This document shows positions 43,072 through 53,115 of a DNA stretch of 64,000 bases, in pieces. The first letter of the stretch is position 1. Every line of letters begins with the position of its first letter. A model generated the notes under the pieces. That model was not told the DNA's origin, searched no databases, and saw only the letters and a program-made list of their open reading frames with translations. Origin of the DNA: Chloroflexota bacterium (GTDB lineage: Bacteria; Chloroflexota; Dehalococcoidia; DSTF01; RBG-16-68-14). Both the position numbers and the translations under genes were made by a program. Location: NCBI GenBank assembly GCA_029262675.1, contig JAJCYW010000003.1, forward strand, positions 186,001-250,000, written 5' to 3'.

Positions 43072-43855
43072 TCGTTTCCACGGTGGCGGCTTCATCGATG
43101 CGGCGGCGCGCCAGCTCAGCGTACTCCGGCACCGACTCGATCAGCAGCCAGCGCCTATCGTTGGCCGCCGCTGCGACCGCGAGCGTGCCGGAGCCGCCGA
43201 ACGGGTCGAGCAGCAGGTCGCCGGGCTGGGAGGCGAGCAGTACGGCTCGTTCTAGGAGCGCCAGCGGCTTCTGCGAAGGGTGCGGGCCGTTCACGCGCTC
43301 GCGCTTGGCGGTGACGGGAAACTCCCAAAGATTGCGCATCTGGCGGCCGCCGTTCATCTCCTTGGCGTCCCAGTAGTTGAACGTCCACTTCTTCGCCCGC
43401 TTCGGCGTCTCGTTGACAGCCCAGATGATCTGCTCTGTGCTCTCTGTGAGCATGCGGGCCGTGATATTCGGCTGGGCGTTCGGTTTGAACCAGACGACCG
43501 AGTTGAGGATGCGGCGGTCGAGCAGGTGACCGAGGACGAAGCCGAGCAGGTAGATGTTGTGGAACGTGCCGAATACTAGAATATTGCCGTTCGGCTTAAC
43601 GACGCGGCAAACCTCGCGCAGCCAGTCGACCGTGAACTGGAGGTACTCGTCCTCGCCGAACTGGTCCCAGGCCTCTTGAATCGTCACGTGCGACGAGAAC
43701 GCCCAGCCCAGGCCTCGCTTGTTGTGCCTGCCGCGTCCGGAGGCGATGCCGAACGGCGGGTCGGCGATGCAGTGGTCGATACAGTCGTCCGGCCAGGAGC
43801 GTATGCTCTCCAGGCAATCGCCGGTGAGTAGCTGGTTGGGCTTGGGGCTCTTCAA
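43067..43855 (-). CDS. Orphan site-specific DNA methyltransferase (beta-class N6A/N4C)
   Basis: SAM-dependent DNA methyltransferase of 262 residues. The catalytic motif IV is ADPPFGIAS near residue 32; the SAM-binding motif I LDPFGGSGT comes after it at about 218, the beta-class order. GPHPSQKP is motif X. DPPF rather than DPPY narrows it to a MboII/DpnA-like subset. No restriction enzyme gene is nearby, so it is more likely an epigenetic orphan than part of a restriction system. Target site unknown. Confidence 0.9.
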   Translation of the reverse strand: MKSPKPNQLLTGDCLESIRSWPDDCIDHCIADPPFGIASGRGRHNKRGLGWAFSSHVTIQEAWDQFGEDEYLQFTVDWLREVCRVVKPNGNILVFGTFHNIYLLGFVLGHLLDRRILNSVVWFKPNAQPNITARMLTESTEQIIWAVNETPKRAKKWTFNYWDAKEMNGGRQMRNLWEFPVTAKRERVNGPHPSQKPLALLERAVLLASQPGDLLLDPFGGSGTLAVAAAANDRRWLLIESVPEYAELARRRIDEAATVETT

Positions 43856-43951
43856 CCGTCCGGCACGTCTCCGTAGTTACGTACTCCACAGGCAATTGTT
43901 CAACCGCTATGGTACCTGCGTGGATCAGGCCGGTCAACCGCCAACAGCCGA

Positions 43952-44506
43952 TTAGGCGTCCGGCGTCGGCTCGGTGTTCGCCCCATCGCCGCGTTCCGTA
44001 TCGCCGCCGACGTAGTCTAGCGCCAGTTCGAGGCAGCGTTCGATTGGCCGCGTAGTGTCGATCCGCAGATACGCGCCCGGCGGCGTGATTGAGGAGCGGT
44101 GCTCGTCGAGCACCTCTTCGCCGGGGTTGCTGGGCAGCCGCGGCCGTTCGCGTAACCGCCGGCCGAGCTCGTCCCGGTCTGGGCAGTAGCACTCGATGAA
44201 GTGGTAGGGGACGTGGCGCTCGCTTGCGAGTGCGAGGCCCTTCCGCGGGATCTGCTCCCAGAACGAAGGGCTGTCCAGGACGACGCTCCAGCCCTGACCG
44301 AGCAGGTGGTCGGCGAGCTCGAACATCGATTCGTAGGCGCTGCTCCCGGCGAGGCTATTCTCGACCCCGGCCTCGAGCGCCGCTGACTTCAGCACGTCCT
44401 TGTCGATGACGGCGGCGTCGAGGCTGCGGCCGATCAGTCGCGCCAGGGCGCTCTTGCCGGAGCCGGGCACGCCGGCCATCTGTAGCAGGAAGAGCGGGCT
44501 AGTCAT
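43952..44506 (-). CDS. AAA_33-type P-loop kinase-like ATPase
   Basis: Small nucleotide-binding protein of 184 residues. Walker A is MAGVPGSGKSALARLIG, the lid Arg are in DELGRRLRERPR, and the fold resembles zeta-toxin/shikimate-type small-molecule kinases. The ATG at 44506 is used; the frame runs open to 44761, but only as the pyrK shadow. It is 35 bp after pyrK, the last gene of the pyr run. Substrate unknown. Confidence 0.83.
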   Translation of the reverse strand: MTSPLFLLQMAGVPGSGKSALARLIGRSLDAAVIDKDVLKSAALEAGVENSLAGSSAYESMFELADHLLGQGWSVVLDSPSFWEQIPRKGLALASERHVPYHFIECYCPDRDELGRRLRERPRLPSNPGEEVLDEHRSSITPPGAYLRIDTTRPIERCLELALDYVGGDTERGDGANTEPTPDA

Positions 44507-44541
44507 GTCGAATCCATCCGCGGGCCGATTCCCGCAGTCTC

Positions 44542-45333
44542 CTAGAAGATATCCCGCAGGTCGAACCGGGGGCCGTCCTTGCAGACCAGTCGCATGCCCT
44601 TCTTCGTCTCGACCGCGCAGCCGTAGCAGATACCGGCACCGCAGGCCATGCCCTCCTCCATCAGCACCTGCACGGGCCGGCGGGGCGCGTTTCCGTGCAT
44701 GACGCGGGCCATCGCCTGGAACATCGGGTTGGGGCCGCAGGCGAAGGCTTGGTCGCACCACTCCAGGTGCTCCAGGAAGTCCTCCGTGGCGAGCCCGCGG
44801 CGGCCAAGCGATCCGTCCTCCGTGGTGACGATCACCTCGACCTCGGCTGGCAGTTGCGAGGCCGGGTAGATCTGTTCCGCGCTGCGGCCGCCGAGGACGA
44901 GCGTGACGCTCTTATTGTCTGCCAGCGCTGCTTCGGCGAGCCAGACGAGCGGCGCGACGCCGACGCCGCCGGCGACGAGCAAGAGTTGCTGCGATGTGGG
45001 CCGCACGCTGAAACCCCGGCCGAGCGGGCCCCAGCAGGCGACGGCGTCGCCGGGCGTGCGGGACGCAAGCCACTGCGTGCCACGGCCGACGACGTCGTAG
45101 AGAAGCGACCACTCGGTGCCGTCGGGGCCTTCGCGGAGGCGGTGGAAGCTGAACGGCCGTGGCAGAAGCGGGTCGCAGGGCAGGCGGCAGTCCGGCTCCG
45201 CCACGGTGACGCGCAGCATCAGGAACTGGCCGGGAACGGCGGCGCGCAGCAGCTCTGGGGCGGCGAACCAGGTGACGTACGTATTGCCGTAGAGTCGCGC
45301 GTTTTCCGTGACGGTGGCGACAATCTGTTTCAT
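44542..45333 (-). CDS. pyrK: Dihydroorotate dehydrogenase B, electron-transfer subunit
   Basis: Passes electrons from PyrD to NAD via FAD and a 2Fe-2S cluster; 263 residues. The FAD-binding part has PRPFSFHRL, the NAD part [20 protein letters not shown], and the C-terminal cluster ligands are in [28 protein letters not shown] (four Cys visible). Its ATG overlaps the carB stop by 4 bp. The catalytic partner pyrD is encoded at 38.3 kb. Confidence 0.95.
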   Translation of the reverse strand: MKQIVATVTENARLYGNTYVTWFAAPELLRAAVPGQFLMLRVTVAEPDCRLPCDPLLPRPFSFHRLREGPDGTEWSLLYDVVGRGTQWLASRTPGDAVACWGPLGRGFSVRPTSQQLLLVAGGVGVAPLVWLAEAALADNKSVTLVLGGRSAEQIYPASQLPAEVEVIVTTEDGSLGRRGLATEDFLEHLEWCDQAFACGPNPMFQAMARVMHGNAPRRPVQVLMEEGMACGAGICYGCAVETKKGMRLVCKDGPRFDLRDIF

Positions 45334-48300
45334 CGTAGGTATTCCGCAAGCGGCTGGATGGTGTACGCTTGGTCACCGGCTATCAGCGCGTCGACGGCGG
45401 CGCGGGCGGTGTCGAGGCTGGTGAAGCAGGGGATGCGTCGCTCGGCGGCCGCGCGGCGCAAGCGGAACCCGTCGCGCAGGGTACCCGTAATGCGGCCCTC
45501 GGAGATGTTGATCACGCCGTCCACCGATCCGTCTTGAATCACGTCGACGACGTTGGGGTGGCCCTCGCTCAGCTTCTTCGTCGCCTGCTCGACCGGCAGG
45601 CCGAAGGCCGCGATCATCGCGGCCGTGCCTTCCGTTGCGAACAGGCGAAAGCCCGCGTCCGCGAGGCGGCGGATGATGGGCTCGGCCTCCCGTTTGTGCT
45701 TGTCGGCGATGCTGAGCAGCACGCCGCCGCCGGGTGGCAGCGCCAGTTCCGCCGAGACGAGCGCCTTTGCGAGCGCGGCCGGAAACGTGTGGTCGACGCC
45801 CATCACCTCACCGGTCGACTTCATCTCGGGGCCGAGGTAGGTGTCGACCCCGCCCAGCTTCGACATCGAGAACGCCGGCGCCTTTACCGCGACGAGGTCC
45901 TGCTGCGGCTGCAGCCCGCCCCGATAGCCCTGCTCCGCGAGCGAGTGGCCCAGCATGACCTGCGCCGCGAGGCCGACCATTGGCACGCCCGTGACCTTTG
46001 CGATGAACGGGATGGTGCGCGATGACCTGGGGTTGACCTCCAGCACGTAGATGTCCGAGCCGGTTTCGGACGGAACGACGACGTACTGGATGTTCATGAG
46101 CCCGCTCACCCGGAGAGCGAGCCCGATCCGCTCCGTGTAGTCGACGATGGTTGCGATCTCGCTGTCCGTGAGGTGGTTCGGGGGATAGACGGCCATCGAA
46201 TCGCCTGAATGGACGCCGGCCCGCTCGATGTGCTCCATGATCCCCGGGATCAGCACCTGTTCGCCGTCACAGACGGCATCGACTTCGATCTCGCGGCCTT
46301 CCAGGTACTTGTCGATCAGGACGGGCTTGTTCGGCCCGGCCTCCGCCGCGATCTCAACGTAGCGGGCAAGCTCCTCGGCGTTCTGCGCGATCTCCATCGC
46401 GCGGCCACCGAGGACGTAGCTCGGACGGACGAGCACCGGGTAAGCGATGACGTCGGCAGTCTTTAGTGCGTCGTCGACGTTGGTAACGGCGGCGCCTGGC
46501 GGCTGGGGTATGGCGAGCTTGGCGAGGAACTCCTCGAAGCGGCTGCGGTCCTCTGCCATATCGATAGCTTCCGCGCTGGAGCCGAGGATGGGTATGGCGG
46601 CCAACGACAGCGGCGTCGCGAGGTTGACGGCGGTCTGGCCGCCGAACTGGACAATTGACGGCGGGAATTGCTGCGTCGGGCCGGCCTCGTTATCGAGGAT
46701 GTCGCGGACGGACTCTTCGTCCAGCGGTTCGAAGTAGAGGCGGTCGGAGGTATCGAAGTCGGTGGAGACGGTCTCGGGGTTGGAGTTGGCGATGATGGCG
46801 CCGTAGCCGGCCTTCTGGAGCGCCCAGGCGGCGTGCACGGAGCAGTAGTCGAACTCGATCCCCTGGCCGATGCGGATCGGCCCGCTTCCGATGACGAGCG
46901 CCTTATCGCCCGTCAGCGGCTCCGCTTCGTTCTCTTCCCCGTAGGTGCTGTAGAAGTACGGCGTCGCGGCGTCGAATTCGGCGGCGCACGTGTCCACCGT
47001 CTTGTAGACGGGCCGGATGCCGAGCTCGATGCGGCGCTGGCGCACGCGCTCCGTGAGCTCGCCGGCCAGCACGCCGATCTGCTCGTCGGAGAAGCCGAGT
47101 CGCTTGGCGTCGCGGAGCAGCTCCGGCGCCAGCGGCTCCGCGAGCAGCCGCCTTTCCATGGCGACGATGCCGGCCAGCTTGTCCAGGAACCAGGGGTCGA
47201 TGCCGGTGCGGAGCGCAAGGTCCATAGTCGGCGTTTCGCGGCGGAGAGCGGCCATCAGTCGCCAGAGCCGGTCGTCGGTGGCAGGTATGGAACCGTCCAG
47301 CGCGCCGTTATCCTGCCAGGCGGGGTCTTCCCAGAGCAGCGAGCGGTTGCCCTGCTCCAGCGAGCGGACGGCCTTCTGGAGGGCGGCTTCGAAGGAGCGG
47401 TCGATGGCCATCACCTCGCCTGTGGCCTTCATCTGTGTGCCTAAGGTGCGGTCGCCCTTCGGGAATTTGTCGAAGGGCCAGCGCGGGATCTTGACGACGA
47501 CGTAGTCCAGCGCGGGCTCGAACGCAGCAGTCGTCTTCTGCGTAACGGCGTTCTGGATCTCGTCGAGGCGTTTGCCGACGGCGATCTTGGCCGCTACGCG
47601 CGCGATGGGGTAGCCGGTAGCTTTCGACGCCAGCGCCGAGCTGCGGGAGACGCGCGGGTTGACTTCGATCACGTAGTATGGTGGGTAGCCATCGTCTGGC
47701 AGCGGCCACGGGGCGATCTCCGGCCGGGGCGCGAGGGCAAGCTGGACGTTGCAGCCGCCCTCCACGCCGAGCGCCCGAATGATCTTGAGGCTGGCGGTGC
47801 GGAGCATCTGGTACTCCTTGTCCGTCAGCGTCTGGCTGGGCGCGACGACGATGCTATCGCCGGTGTGGACGCCCATCGGGTCTAAGTTCTCCATATTGCA
47901 GATCGTGATGCAGGTGTCGTTGGCGTCGCGCATCACCTCGTACTCGATCTCTTTCCAGCCGCGCAGGTAGCGTTCGACCAGGACTTGGCCGATCGGGCTG
48001 GCAGCGAGACCAGAAGTTACCGTGCGCTCGAGTTCCTCTTCCGTCGTTGCGACACCTCCGCCGGTGCCGCCGAGCGTGTAGGCGGGTCTAATAACGAGCG
48101 GCAGGCCGAGCCGCGTTGCGACGGCCTTCGCGTCCGCCAGCGATGTGACGGTCTCGCTCTCCGGCGTCGGCTCCCCGATCTCCGCGAGGAGCTTGCCGAA
48201 GAGCTCGCGGTCTTCCGCCTTGCGGATCGTTTCGAGGGGCGTTCCGAGCAGCCGGACGTCATACTTATCGAGCACGCCGGCGTCGGCGAGGTCGACCGCG

Positions 48301-48584
48301 AGGTTGAGGCCGGTCTGGCCGCCCAGCGTGGGCAGGAGGCCGTCCGGCCGCTCGCGTTCGATGATTCGGGAGACGACATCGACCGTCAGCGGCTCGATGT
48401 AGATCACGTCGGCAACGTCGGCGTCGGTCATGATCGTCGCCGGGTTGGAGTTGACGAGGACAGACGTGACGCCCTCCTCTTTCATCGCCTTGCAGGCCTG
48501 GGTGCCAGCGTAGTCGAACTCGGCGGCTTGACCGATAATGATGGGGCCGGAGCCGATGATGAGGACCTTTGAGGGCTTGGTCAT
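45330..48584 (-). CDS. carB: Carbamoyl-phosphate synthase large subunit
   Basis: Synthesises carbamoyl phosphate from bicarbonate, ammonia supplied by CarA, and two ATP. About 1084 residues, the normal length, with the two duplicated synthetase halves: first N-terminus [22 protein letters not shown], second [25 protein letters not shown] near residue 565. [18 protein letters not shown] and [18 protein letters not shown] are the paired ATP-site motifs, and a C-terminal allosteric MGS domain follows. Start taken as ATG 48584; a GTG two codons earlier is possible. Coupled to the upstream membrane-protein gene and overlapping pyrK. Confidence 0.98.
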   Translation of the reverse strand: MTKPSKVLIIGSGPIIIGQAAEFDYAGTQACKAMKEEGVTSVLVNSNPATIMTDADVADVIYIEPLTVDVVSRIIERERPDGLLPTLGGQTGLNLAVDLADAGVLDKYDVRLLGTPLETIRKAEDRELFGKLLAEIGEPTPESETVTSLADAKAVATRLGLPLVIRPAYTLGGTGGGVATTEEELERTVTSGLAASPIGQVLVERYLRGWKEIEYEVMRDANDTCITICNMENLDPMGVHTGDSIVVAPSQTLTDKEYQMLRTASLKIIRALGVEGGCNVQLALAPRPEIAPWPLPDDGYPPYYVIEVNPRVSRSSALASKATGYPIARVAAKIAVGKRLDEIQNAVTQKTTAAFEPALDYVVVKIPRWPFDKFPKGDRTLGTQMKATGEVMAIDRSFEAALQKAVRSLEQGNRSLLWEDPAWQDNGALDGSIPATDDRLWRLMAALRRETPTMDLALRTGIDPWFLDKLAGIVAMERRLLAEPLAPELLRDAKRLGFSDEQIGVLAGELTERVRQRRIELGIRPVYKTVDTCAAEFDAATPYFYSTYGEENEAEPLTGDKALVIGSGPIRIGQGIEFDYCSVHAAWALQKAGYGAIIANSNPETVSTDFDTSDRLYFEPLDEESVRDILDNEAGPTQQFPPSIVQFGGQTAVNLATPLSLAAIPILGSSAEAIDMAEDRSRFEEFLAKLAIPQPPGAAVTNVDDALKTADVIAYPVLVRPSYVLGGRAMEIAQNAEELARYVEIAAEAGPNKPVLIDKYLEGREIEVDAVCDGEQVLIPGIMEHIERAGVHSGDSMAVYPPNHLTDSEIATIVDYTERIGLALRVSGLMNIQYVVVPSETGSDIYVLEVNPRSSRTIPFIAKVTGVPMVGLAAQVMLGHSLAEQGYRGGLQPQQDLVAVKAPAFSMSKLGGVDTYLGPEMKSTGEVMGVDHTFPAALAKALVSAELALPPGGGVLLSIADKHKREAEPIIRRLADAGFRLFATEGTAAMIAAFGLPVEQATKKLSEGHPNVVDVIQDGSVDGVINISEGRITGTLRDGFRLRRAAAERRIPCFTSLDTARAAVDALIAGDQAYTIQPLAEYLR

Positions 48585-48591
48585 CCCCACA

Positions 48592-49059
48592 TCATCGTCT
48601 TCTCATGGACCGGGCGCGCACACGCGGCTGCGCGGCAGGCGCGCCGAGGCCGGCCAGCCTGTCGGCAATGCCGAAACCGACGGTGAACGCGCCGGCGAGC
48701 GGTAACGCGACCGCGACGTAGATTGGCACCGGCACGACGAAGAGCAGCAGTGCCATCAGTGCGAGGCCGCAGCCGCCGACAACGAAGCCGGTGGCGTACC
48801 CTGGCCATTCCATGATCCAGTCGGACGCCAGTGGCCAGGCCGTGAAGAAGATGCCGAGGAACAGACCGGCCGCGAAGATGGCGGCGGAGAGCGAAGCCAG
48901 TCCGAACAAGAGGCCCTTTAGCCCTTCGCCGTCGAGCGCGAAAATCAGGCCGCTGACAAGGCCAAACACGAGCAGCACCGGCACGGCGAGCGCCGACATG
49001 CCGGCGATGCAGAGCGCGCCGTAGGCGACGCGGCCTATCGGATCGATTCGGCGGATCAC
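48592..49059 (-). CDS. Small hydrophobic membrane protein of unknown function
   Basis: About 155 residues from a GTG at 49059, starting [16 protein letters not shown]. Four or five transmembrane segments are visible (for example [19 protein letters not shown] and [20 protein letters not shown]), and the C-terminus is basic ([10 protein letters not shown]). The start is uncertain because no ribosome site precedes the GTG. The stop almost touches the carB start, so it is co-translated with carB. I recognise no family; a transport or metabolic function is not deducible. Confidence 0.6.
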   Translation of the reverse strand: MIRRIDPIGRVAYGALCIAGMSALAVPVLLVFGLVSGLIFALDGEGLKGLLFGLASLSAAIFAAGLFLGIFFTAWPLASDWIMEWPGYATGFVVGGCGLALMALLLFVVPVPIYVAVALPLAGAFTVGFGIADRLAGLGAPAAQPRVRARSMRRR

Positions 49060-49106
49060 GGAACGTTGGTGAACGTCATTGCGGAGCAGCAGGGCAGCGG
49101 CGCATG

Positions 49107-49574
49107 CTAGCCGCTCTCCTCGTAGAGGGGTAGCTCGAAGACGGTGTCCGGGTTGTACATTGGTACCAGCGCACCGATGCCGGAGAGAAAGCTGAGGGCG
49201 GTCTGATTGTGCTCCGGCAGGCGGGCGCGGATGCGCTTGTAGCCCTTGTCGCGGGCAAACTCGAGCGCGCACTCGGCGAGCGCGGTGCCCAGGCCCTTGC
49301 GGCGGTGCTCGGGGAGCAGCCAGACGCCTAGCACGGAGGTCTCCGGCTGCTGCGTGTCGAAGTCGAGCGCGCTGAAGCCGATGGCTTCGCCCTCCAGCAG
49401 GCAGAGGAAGATGCCGCCGGCGTCGCCCAGACGCGTGAGCCAGGTCTCCACTCGCTCCGGCGTCGTCTCGCCGTCGAAGCCGACCGGGTTGGGCTCCTTG
49501 ACGATTGCGTTGATGATGCCGGCGATGACGCCGGCGTCGTCTGTTGTGGCCTGGCAATAGGTCGGATCGGTCAT
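49107..49574 (-). CDS. GNAT-family N-acetyltransferase
   Basis: Acetyl-CoA-dependent acetyltransferase of 155 residues, phosphinothricin-acetyltransferase-like at the N-terminus (ATTDDAGVIAGIINAIVKEPN). The acetyl-CoA pyrophosphate loop is LLPEHRRKGLGTALAECALEFA. It overlaps carA by 4 bp and is followed 47 bp later by the membrane-protein gene. Acceptor unknown. It interrupts the usual carA-carB pairing. Confidence 0.87.
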   Translation of the reverse strand: MTDPTYCQATTDDAGVIAGIINAIVKEPNPVGFDGETTPERVETWLTRLGDAGGIFLCLLEGEAIGFSALDFDTQQPETSVLGVWLLPEHRRKGLGTALAECALEFARDKGYKRIRARLPEHNQTALSFLSGIGALVPMYNPDTVFELPLYEESG

Positions 49575-50662
49575 CGTGCGGCCTCCTCCACCATGTCGAG
49601 AAAACGTGTGAACAGGAACTCGCTGTCGTGCGGCCCCGGCGACGCCTCCGAATGGTACTGGATGGTGAACGCCGGTAGCTCTCGGTGCCGCAGCCCCTCA
49701 CAGGTGCCGTCGTTGAGGTGGACGTGGCTGACCTCCACGCTGGATGCGAGTCCGTCCGGGTCGACGGCGTAGCCGTGGTTCTGTGACGTAATCGTCACCG
49801 CGCCGCTGGCCGCGTCGCGGACGGGGTGATTCGCGCCGCGGTGTCCGAACTTGAGCTTGTACGTGCCGGCGCCGCAGGCGCGGGCGAGTACCTGGTGGCC
49901 GATGCAGATGCCGAAGATCGGCAGGCGTCCGATCAGGCCGCGCACGGTCGCCAGCGGCGCATCGAGCAGCGCCGGGTCGCCGGGGCCCGGCGAAAGAACG
50001 ACGCCGTCGGGCTTCATCGCCAGGATGTCTTCTGCGATTGTCGTGTAAGGCACGGTGGTGGCCTCGCAGCCGAGGCGAGTGAGGATGCGGAGAATGTTGT
50101 GCTTGACGCCGAGGTCGAGGACGACGATGTTGCGCCTCGGGGCGTCTGCGTCACCGTGCGGCCACGTCGACGCTTCGGTCGCGCTGACCTCGCGCACGAA
50201 GTCGCTGCCATCGTAGCGCGGCGCGGTGCGCAGCGTTGCGAGCGCGGCGTCGGGGGAGTCGCCGTGGCTGATTACGCCCATCATGACGCCGGCAGAGCGA
50301 ATTTTGCGCGTGAGCGCCCGCGTGTCGACGCCGGCGATGCCAGGGATGCCGGCGTCGGCCAGGAAGCCGTGCAGCGTGCCGGTGCTGTTCCAGTGCGAGG
50401 GCAGCTCGCAGTCCTCGCGGACGACGAAGCCGCGAACCTGGAGCCGCGCCGATTCGCTGTCGAGGTCGTTGACGCCGTAGTTGCCCTGCAGCGGGTAGGT
50501 CATCGTCAGGATCTGGCCTGCGAACGAGGGGTCGGTGAGGGCCTCTTGATAGCCCGTCATCGCGGTCGTGAAGACGACCTCGCCCGTCGCCTCGGCCGCC
50601 GCGCCGAACGCCGTGCCGCCGAACACCGTGCCGTCTTCGAGTATGAGGTGGGCGGCGGTCAT
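49571..50662 (-). CDS. carA: Carbamoyl-phosphate synthase small subunit (glutaminase)
   Basis: Glutamine amidotransferase supplying ammonia to CarB; 363 residues. The N-terminal CarA domain has LEDGTVFGGTAFGA and TGYQEALTDPSFAGQI. The class I triad shows Cys in FGICIGHQVLARACG and His/Glu near IQYHSEASPGPHD. LSPGPGDPALLD is the oxyanion region. ATG 50662 follows GAGGAGAGGG; the longer frame to 50794 is the pyrC shadow. It overlaps pyrC by 4 bp. Confidence 0.97.
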   Translation of the reverse strand: MTAAHLILEDGTVFGGTAFGAAAEATGEVVFTTAMTGYQEALTDPSFAGQILTMTYPLQGNYGVNDLDSESARLQVRGFVVREDCELPSHWNSTGTLHGFLADAGIPGIAGVDTRALTRKIRSAGVMMGVISHGDSPDAALATLRTAPRYDGSDFVREVSATEASTWPHGDADAPRRNIVVLDLGVKHNILRILTRLGCEATTVPYTTIAEDILAMKPDGVVLSPGPGDPALLDAPLATVRGLIGRLPIFGICIGHQVLARACGAGTYKLKFGHRGANHPVRDAASGAVTITSQNHGYAVDPDGLASSVEVSHVHLNDGTCEGLRHRELPAFTIQYHSEASPGPHDSEFLFTRFLDMVEEAAR

Positions 50663-51996
50663 GCTTTCACCCTCTCCTCTGCCCAGACGACGCGGCCGCC
50701 GAGGACGGTGGCCACGACACGGCCGGTGAGCGTGCGGCCGGCGATGGGCGTGTTGCGGCCTTTCGACGCGAAGCGCTCCGGCTCGACCGTCCACGCGGCG
50801 TCGGGGTCGAGCAGGACGACGTCGCCGGGCGCGCCGTCCGCTAACGAGCCGAGGCCGGGCACGCTGCGCTCGAGGCCGAGCGCCCGGACGGGACCGGACG
50901 TCAGCCGTTCGATGAGAGTTGCCAGATCTATCTGGCCGCCGTGGACGAGCGACATGCAGAGCCCGAAGGCCGTCTCGAGCCCGCTGATGCCGAGCGCGGC
51001 GGCATCGAACTCGCAGTCCTTCTCGTAGTCAGCGTGCGGCGCATGGTCGGTGGCAATGGCGTCGATCGCGCCGTCGCGCAGCGCGTCGACGCAGGCCTGC
51101 ACGTCGTCCGGTGTGCGGAGGGGCGGGTTGACCTTGGCGTTAGTGTCGTAGTGCAGGGTGTCCGAGCCACCATTTCCACCCGCGCCAAAAGCCACGGCCT
51201 CGTGCGTGAGCGTCAGGTGGTGGGGCGTGACCTCGGCGGTGACGGGCGCGCCCCGCTCCTTGGCGGCGCGGACCTGTTCGATAGCCGCGCGTGTGGAGAC
51301 GTGAGCGATGTGGAGCGGAGCGCCGGTCTGCAGGGCCACGGAGATATCGCGGGCAACGGCCGTCTCTTCGGCGGCGGCGGGCTGGCCGCGCAGGCCGAGG
51401 CGTGTCGATACCCAGCCTTCATGCATGACGCCGCCGGCGGCCGCGGCGGAATCTTCGCAGTGGTCGATGACGGGGAGGCCGGTGATGCCGGCGTACTCCA
51501 GCGCTCGGCGCAGCATGCCGGCGTCCGGCACGGGTGCGCCGTCGTCGCTAAAGGCGATGCAGCCGGCGCCGGCCAGGTCGGAGAGCTCCGCCAGCTCCTC
51601 GCCGGCGCGGCCCTTGGTCACGCAGCCGATCGGCAGCACCCGCGCGTCGGCGCCGGCGGCGGTGCGAAGGACGTACTCGACCGTCGCGCGGGTGTCCATC
51701 GGCGGGTCGGTGTTCGGCATCGCGCAGACGGTGGTGAAGCCGCCGCGGGCAGCAGCCGCCGTGCCGGTCTGGATCGTCTCCTTGTACTCCTGACCGGGGT
51801 CGCGCAGATGGGTGTGGATATCGACGAACCCTGGCGCGACGATGAGGCCGGTGGCGTCCATGACGTCCGCGCCGTCCGGCGACAGGCCGCCGCCGATCTC
51901 CGCGACGCGGCCGTCAACGATCAGCAGGTCGCCGGTTACGTCGACGTTCCGGCTGGGATCGAGCAGGCGGCCGTTCTGGATCAGTAGCCTGTTCAC
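50659..51996 (-). CDS. pyrC: Dihydroorotase
   Basis: Cyclises carbamoyl aspartate to dihydroorotate; class I amidohydrolase of 445 residues. Zinc ligands are seen in VDIHTHLRDPGQEYKE, VIDHCEDS, IAHVSTR and ATDHAPHADYEKD, all intact, and the C-terminus GRTLTGRVVATVLGGRVV is standard. 25 bp separate it from pyrB. Confidence 0.97.
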   Translation of the reverse strand: MNRLLIQNGRLLDPSRNVDVTGDLLIVDGRVAEIGGGLSPDGADVMDATGLIVAPGFVDIHTHLRDPGQEYKETIQTGTAAAARGGFTTVCAMPNTDPPMDTRATVEYVLRTAAGADARVLPIGCVTKGRAGEELAELSDLAGAGCIAFSDDGAPVPDAGMLRRALEYAGITGLPVIDHCEDSAAAAGGVMHEGWVSTRLGLRGQPAAAEETAVARDISVALQTGAPLHIAHVSTRAAIEQVRAAKERGAPVTAEVTPHHLTLTHEAVAFGAGGNGGSDTLHYDTNAKVNPPLRTPDDVQACVDALRDGAIDAIATDHAPHADYEKDCEFDAAALGISGLETAFGLCMSLVHGGQIDLATLIERLTSGPVRALGLERSVPGLGSLADGAPGDVVLLDPDAAWTVEPERFASKGRNTPIAGRTLTGRVVATVLGGRVVWAEERVKA

Positions 51997-52021
51997 GATT
52001 CCCTTCGCTCGTTAAGCACGT

Positions 52022-53113
52022 TCAGGCCGCCGTCTCCCCCCGCAGCAGCAGGTAGAGCACGGACATGCGCACCGCGACGCCGTTCGCGACCTGCTCTTCG
52101 ATCAGGGACTTCGCGCCGTGGGCGACGTCTGTTGAGATCTCGACGCCCTCGTTGATCGGCCCGGGGTGGAGGACGAGCGCGTCCGGCTTCGCCCGCGTCA
52201 GCCGTGCCGCGGTGATCTGATAGAGGCGGGCGTATTCGCGGAGGCTGGGGAGGAGGCCGGCGTGCTGGCGTTCGCTCTGCAGTCGCAGAGCCATCACGAC
52301 ATCGGCGTCTTCGATCGCAGCGTCGAGGTTGGTCTCGACGCGGACGGGCGGCAGGTCGCCTTCGCGTGCGCCACTGTCGCTTTCATACTTGTCGCCGAGG
52401 CCGGCGGGTAACAGGGTCGGCGGGCCGCAGACCACGACCTGCGCGCCGAGGGCCGTCAGCGCCCAGAGGTTGGAGCGGACGACCCGGCTGTGCGAGATGT
52501 CGCCGACGATGACGACCTTGCGGCCGCGGATGTCGCCGAGGTGCGATCGGATCGTGTAAGCGTCGAGCAGCGCCTGCGTTGGATGGGCGTGCCACCCATC
52601 GCCGGCGTTGACCACGCGGAACGTGGCCTCGCGGGCGGCAACGTACGGCGCTCCGGAGGCCGGGTGGCGGAGGACGACAACGTCGGCGCCGATGGCCTGG
52701 ATGGTGCGGATCGTGTCCGTGAGCGCCTCCCCCTTCTGAACGCTGCTGGAACTCGCCGAGATGTTGATCACGTCCGCCCCCAGCACCTTGCCGGCCAGCT
52801 CGAATGAAGATCGCGTTCGCGTGCTGGTTTCGTAGAAGAGCGTGACGATCGTCGAGCCGCGCAGCGTGGGCAGCCGCGGCACTTCACGGGCCAGGACCTC
52901 CTTCATCGCGTCCGCCGTATCCAGAACAAGCTCGATCTCGGCTGCGGAGAAGTCGTCAATGTCCAGGAGGTGACGCCGCCGCCAGCCGGGCGCGGGAGCG
53001 ATCTGCGCGGCCGGCGCGGGAGCGGGTGCGAGGGCCGGATCCGGGGCTGGTCCAGCGGGTGCAGTAGGCGCGCCCTGGGGCGCTCGGCGGGCGCTGGCTG
53101 CGTTTTTCGCCAT
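52022..53113 (-). CDS. pyrB: Aspartate carbamoyltransferase catalytic chain
   Basis: Condenses carbamoyl phosphate with aspartate; 363 residues. Carbamoyl-phosphate site YETSTRTRSSFELAGKVLGA, then HPASG and DAWHAHPTQALLD-like (GWHAHPTQALLDAY), and HPGPINEGVEI are all present. The first 45 residues are an Ala/Pro-rich extension before the normal start at RRRHLLDIDDF. GGAGGG stands 6 nt before this ATG, so the extension seems real. No pyrI regulatory chain is visible. Two bp separate it from pyrR. Confidence 0.96.
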   Translation of the reverse strand: MAKNAASARRAPQGAPTAPAGPAPDPALAPAPAPAAQIAPAPGWRRRHLLDIDDFSAAEIELVLDTADAMKEVLAREVPRLPTLRGSTIVTLFYETSTRTRSSFELAGKVLGADVINISASSSSVQKGEALTDTIRTIQAIGADVVVLRHPASGAPYVAAREATFRVVNAGDGWHAHPTQALLDAYTIRSHLGDIRGRKVVIVGDISHSRVVRSNLWALTALGAQVVVCGPPTLLPAGLGDKYESDSGAREGDLPPVRVETNLDAAIEDADVVMALRLQSERQHAGLLPSLREYARLYQITAARLTRAKPDALVLHPGPINEGVEISTDVAHGAKSLIEEQVANGVAVRMSVLYLLLRGETAA

Positions 53114-53115
53114 GG

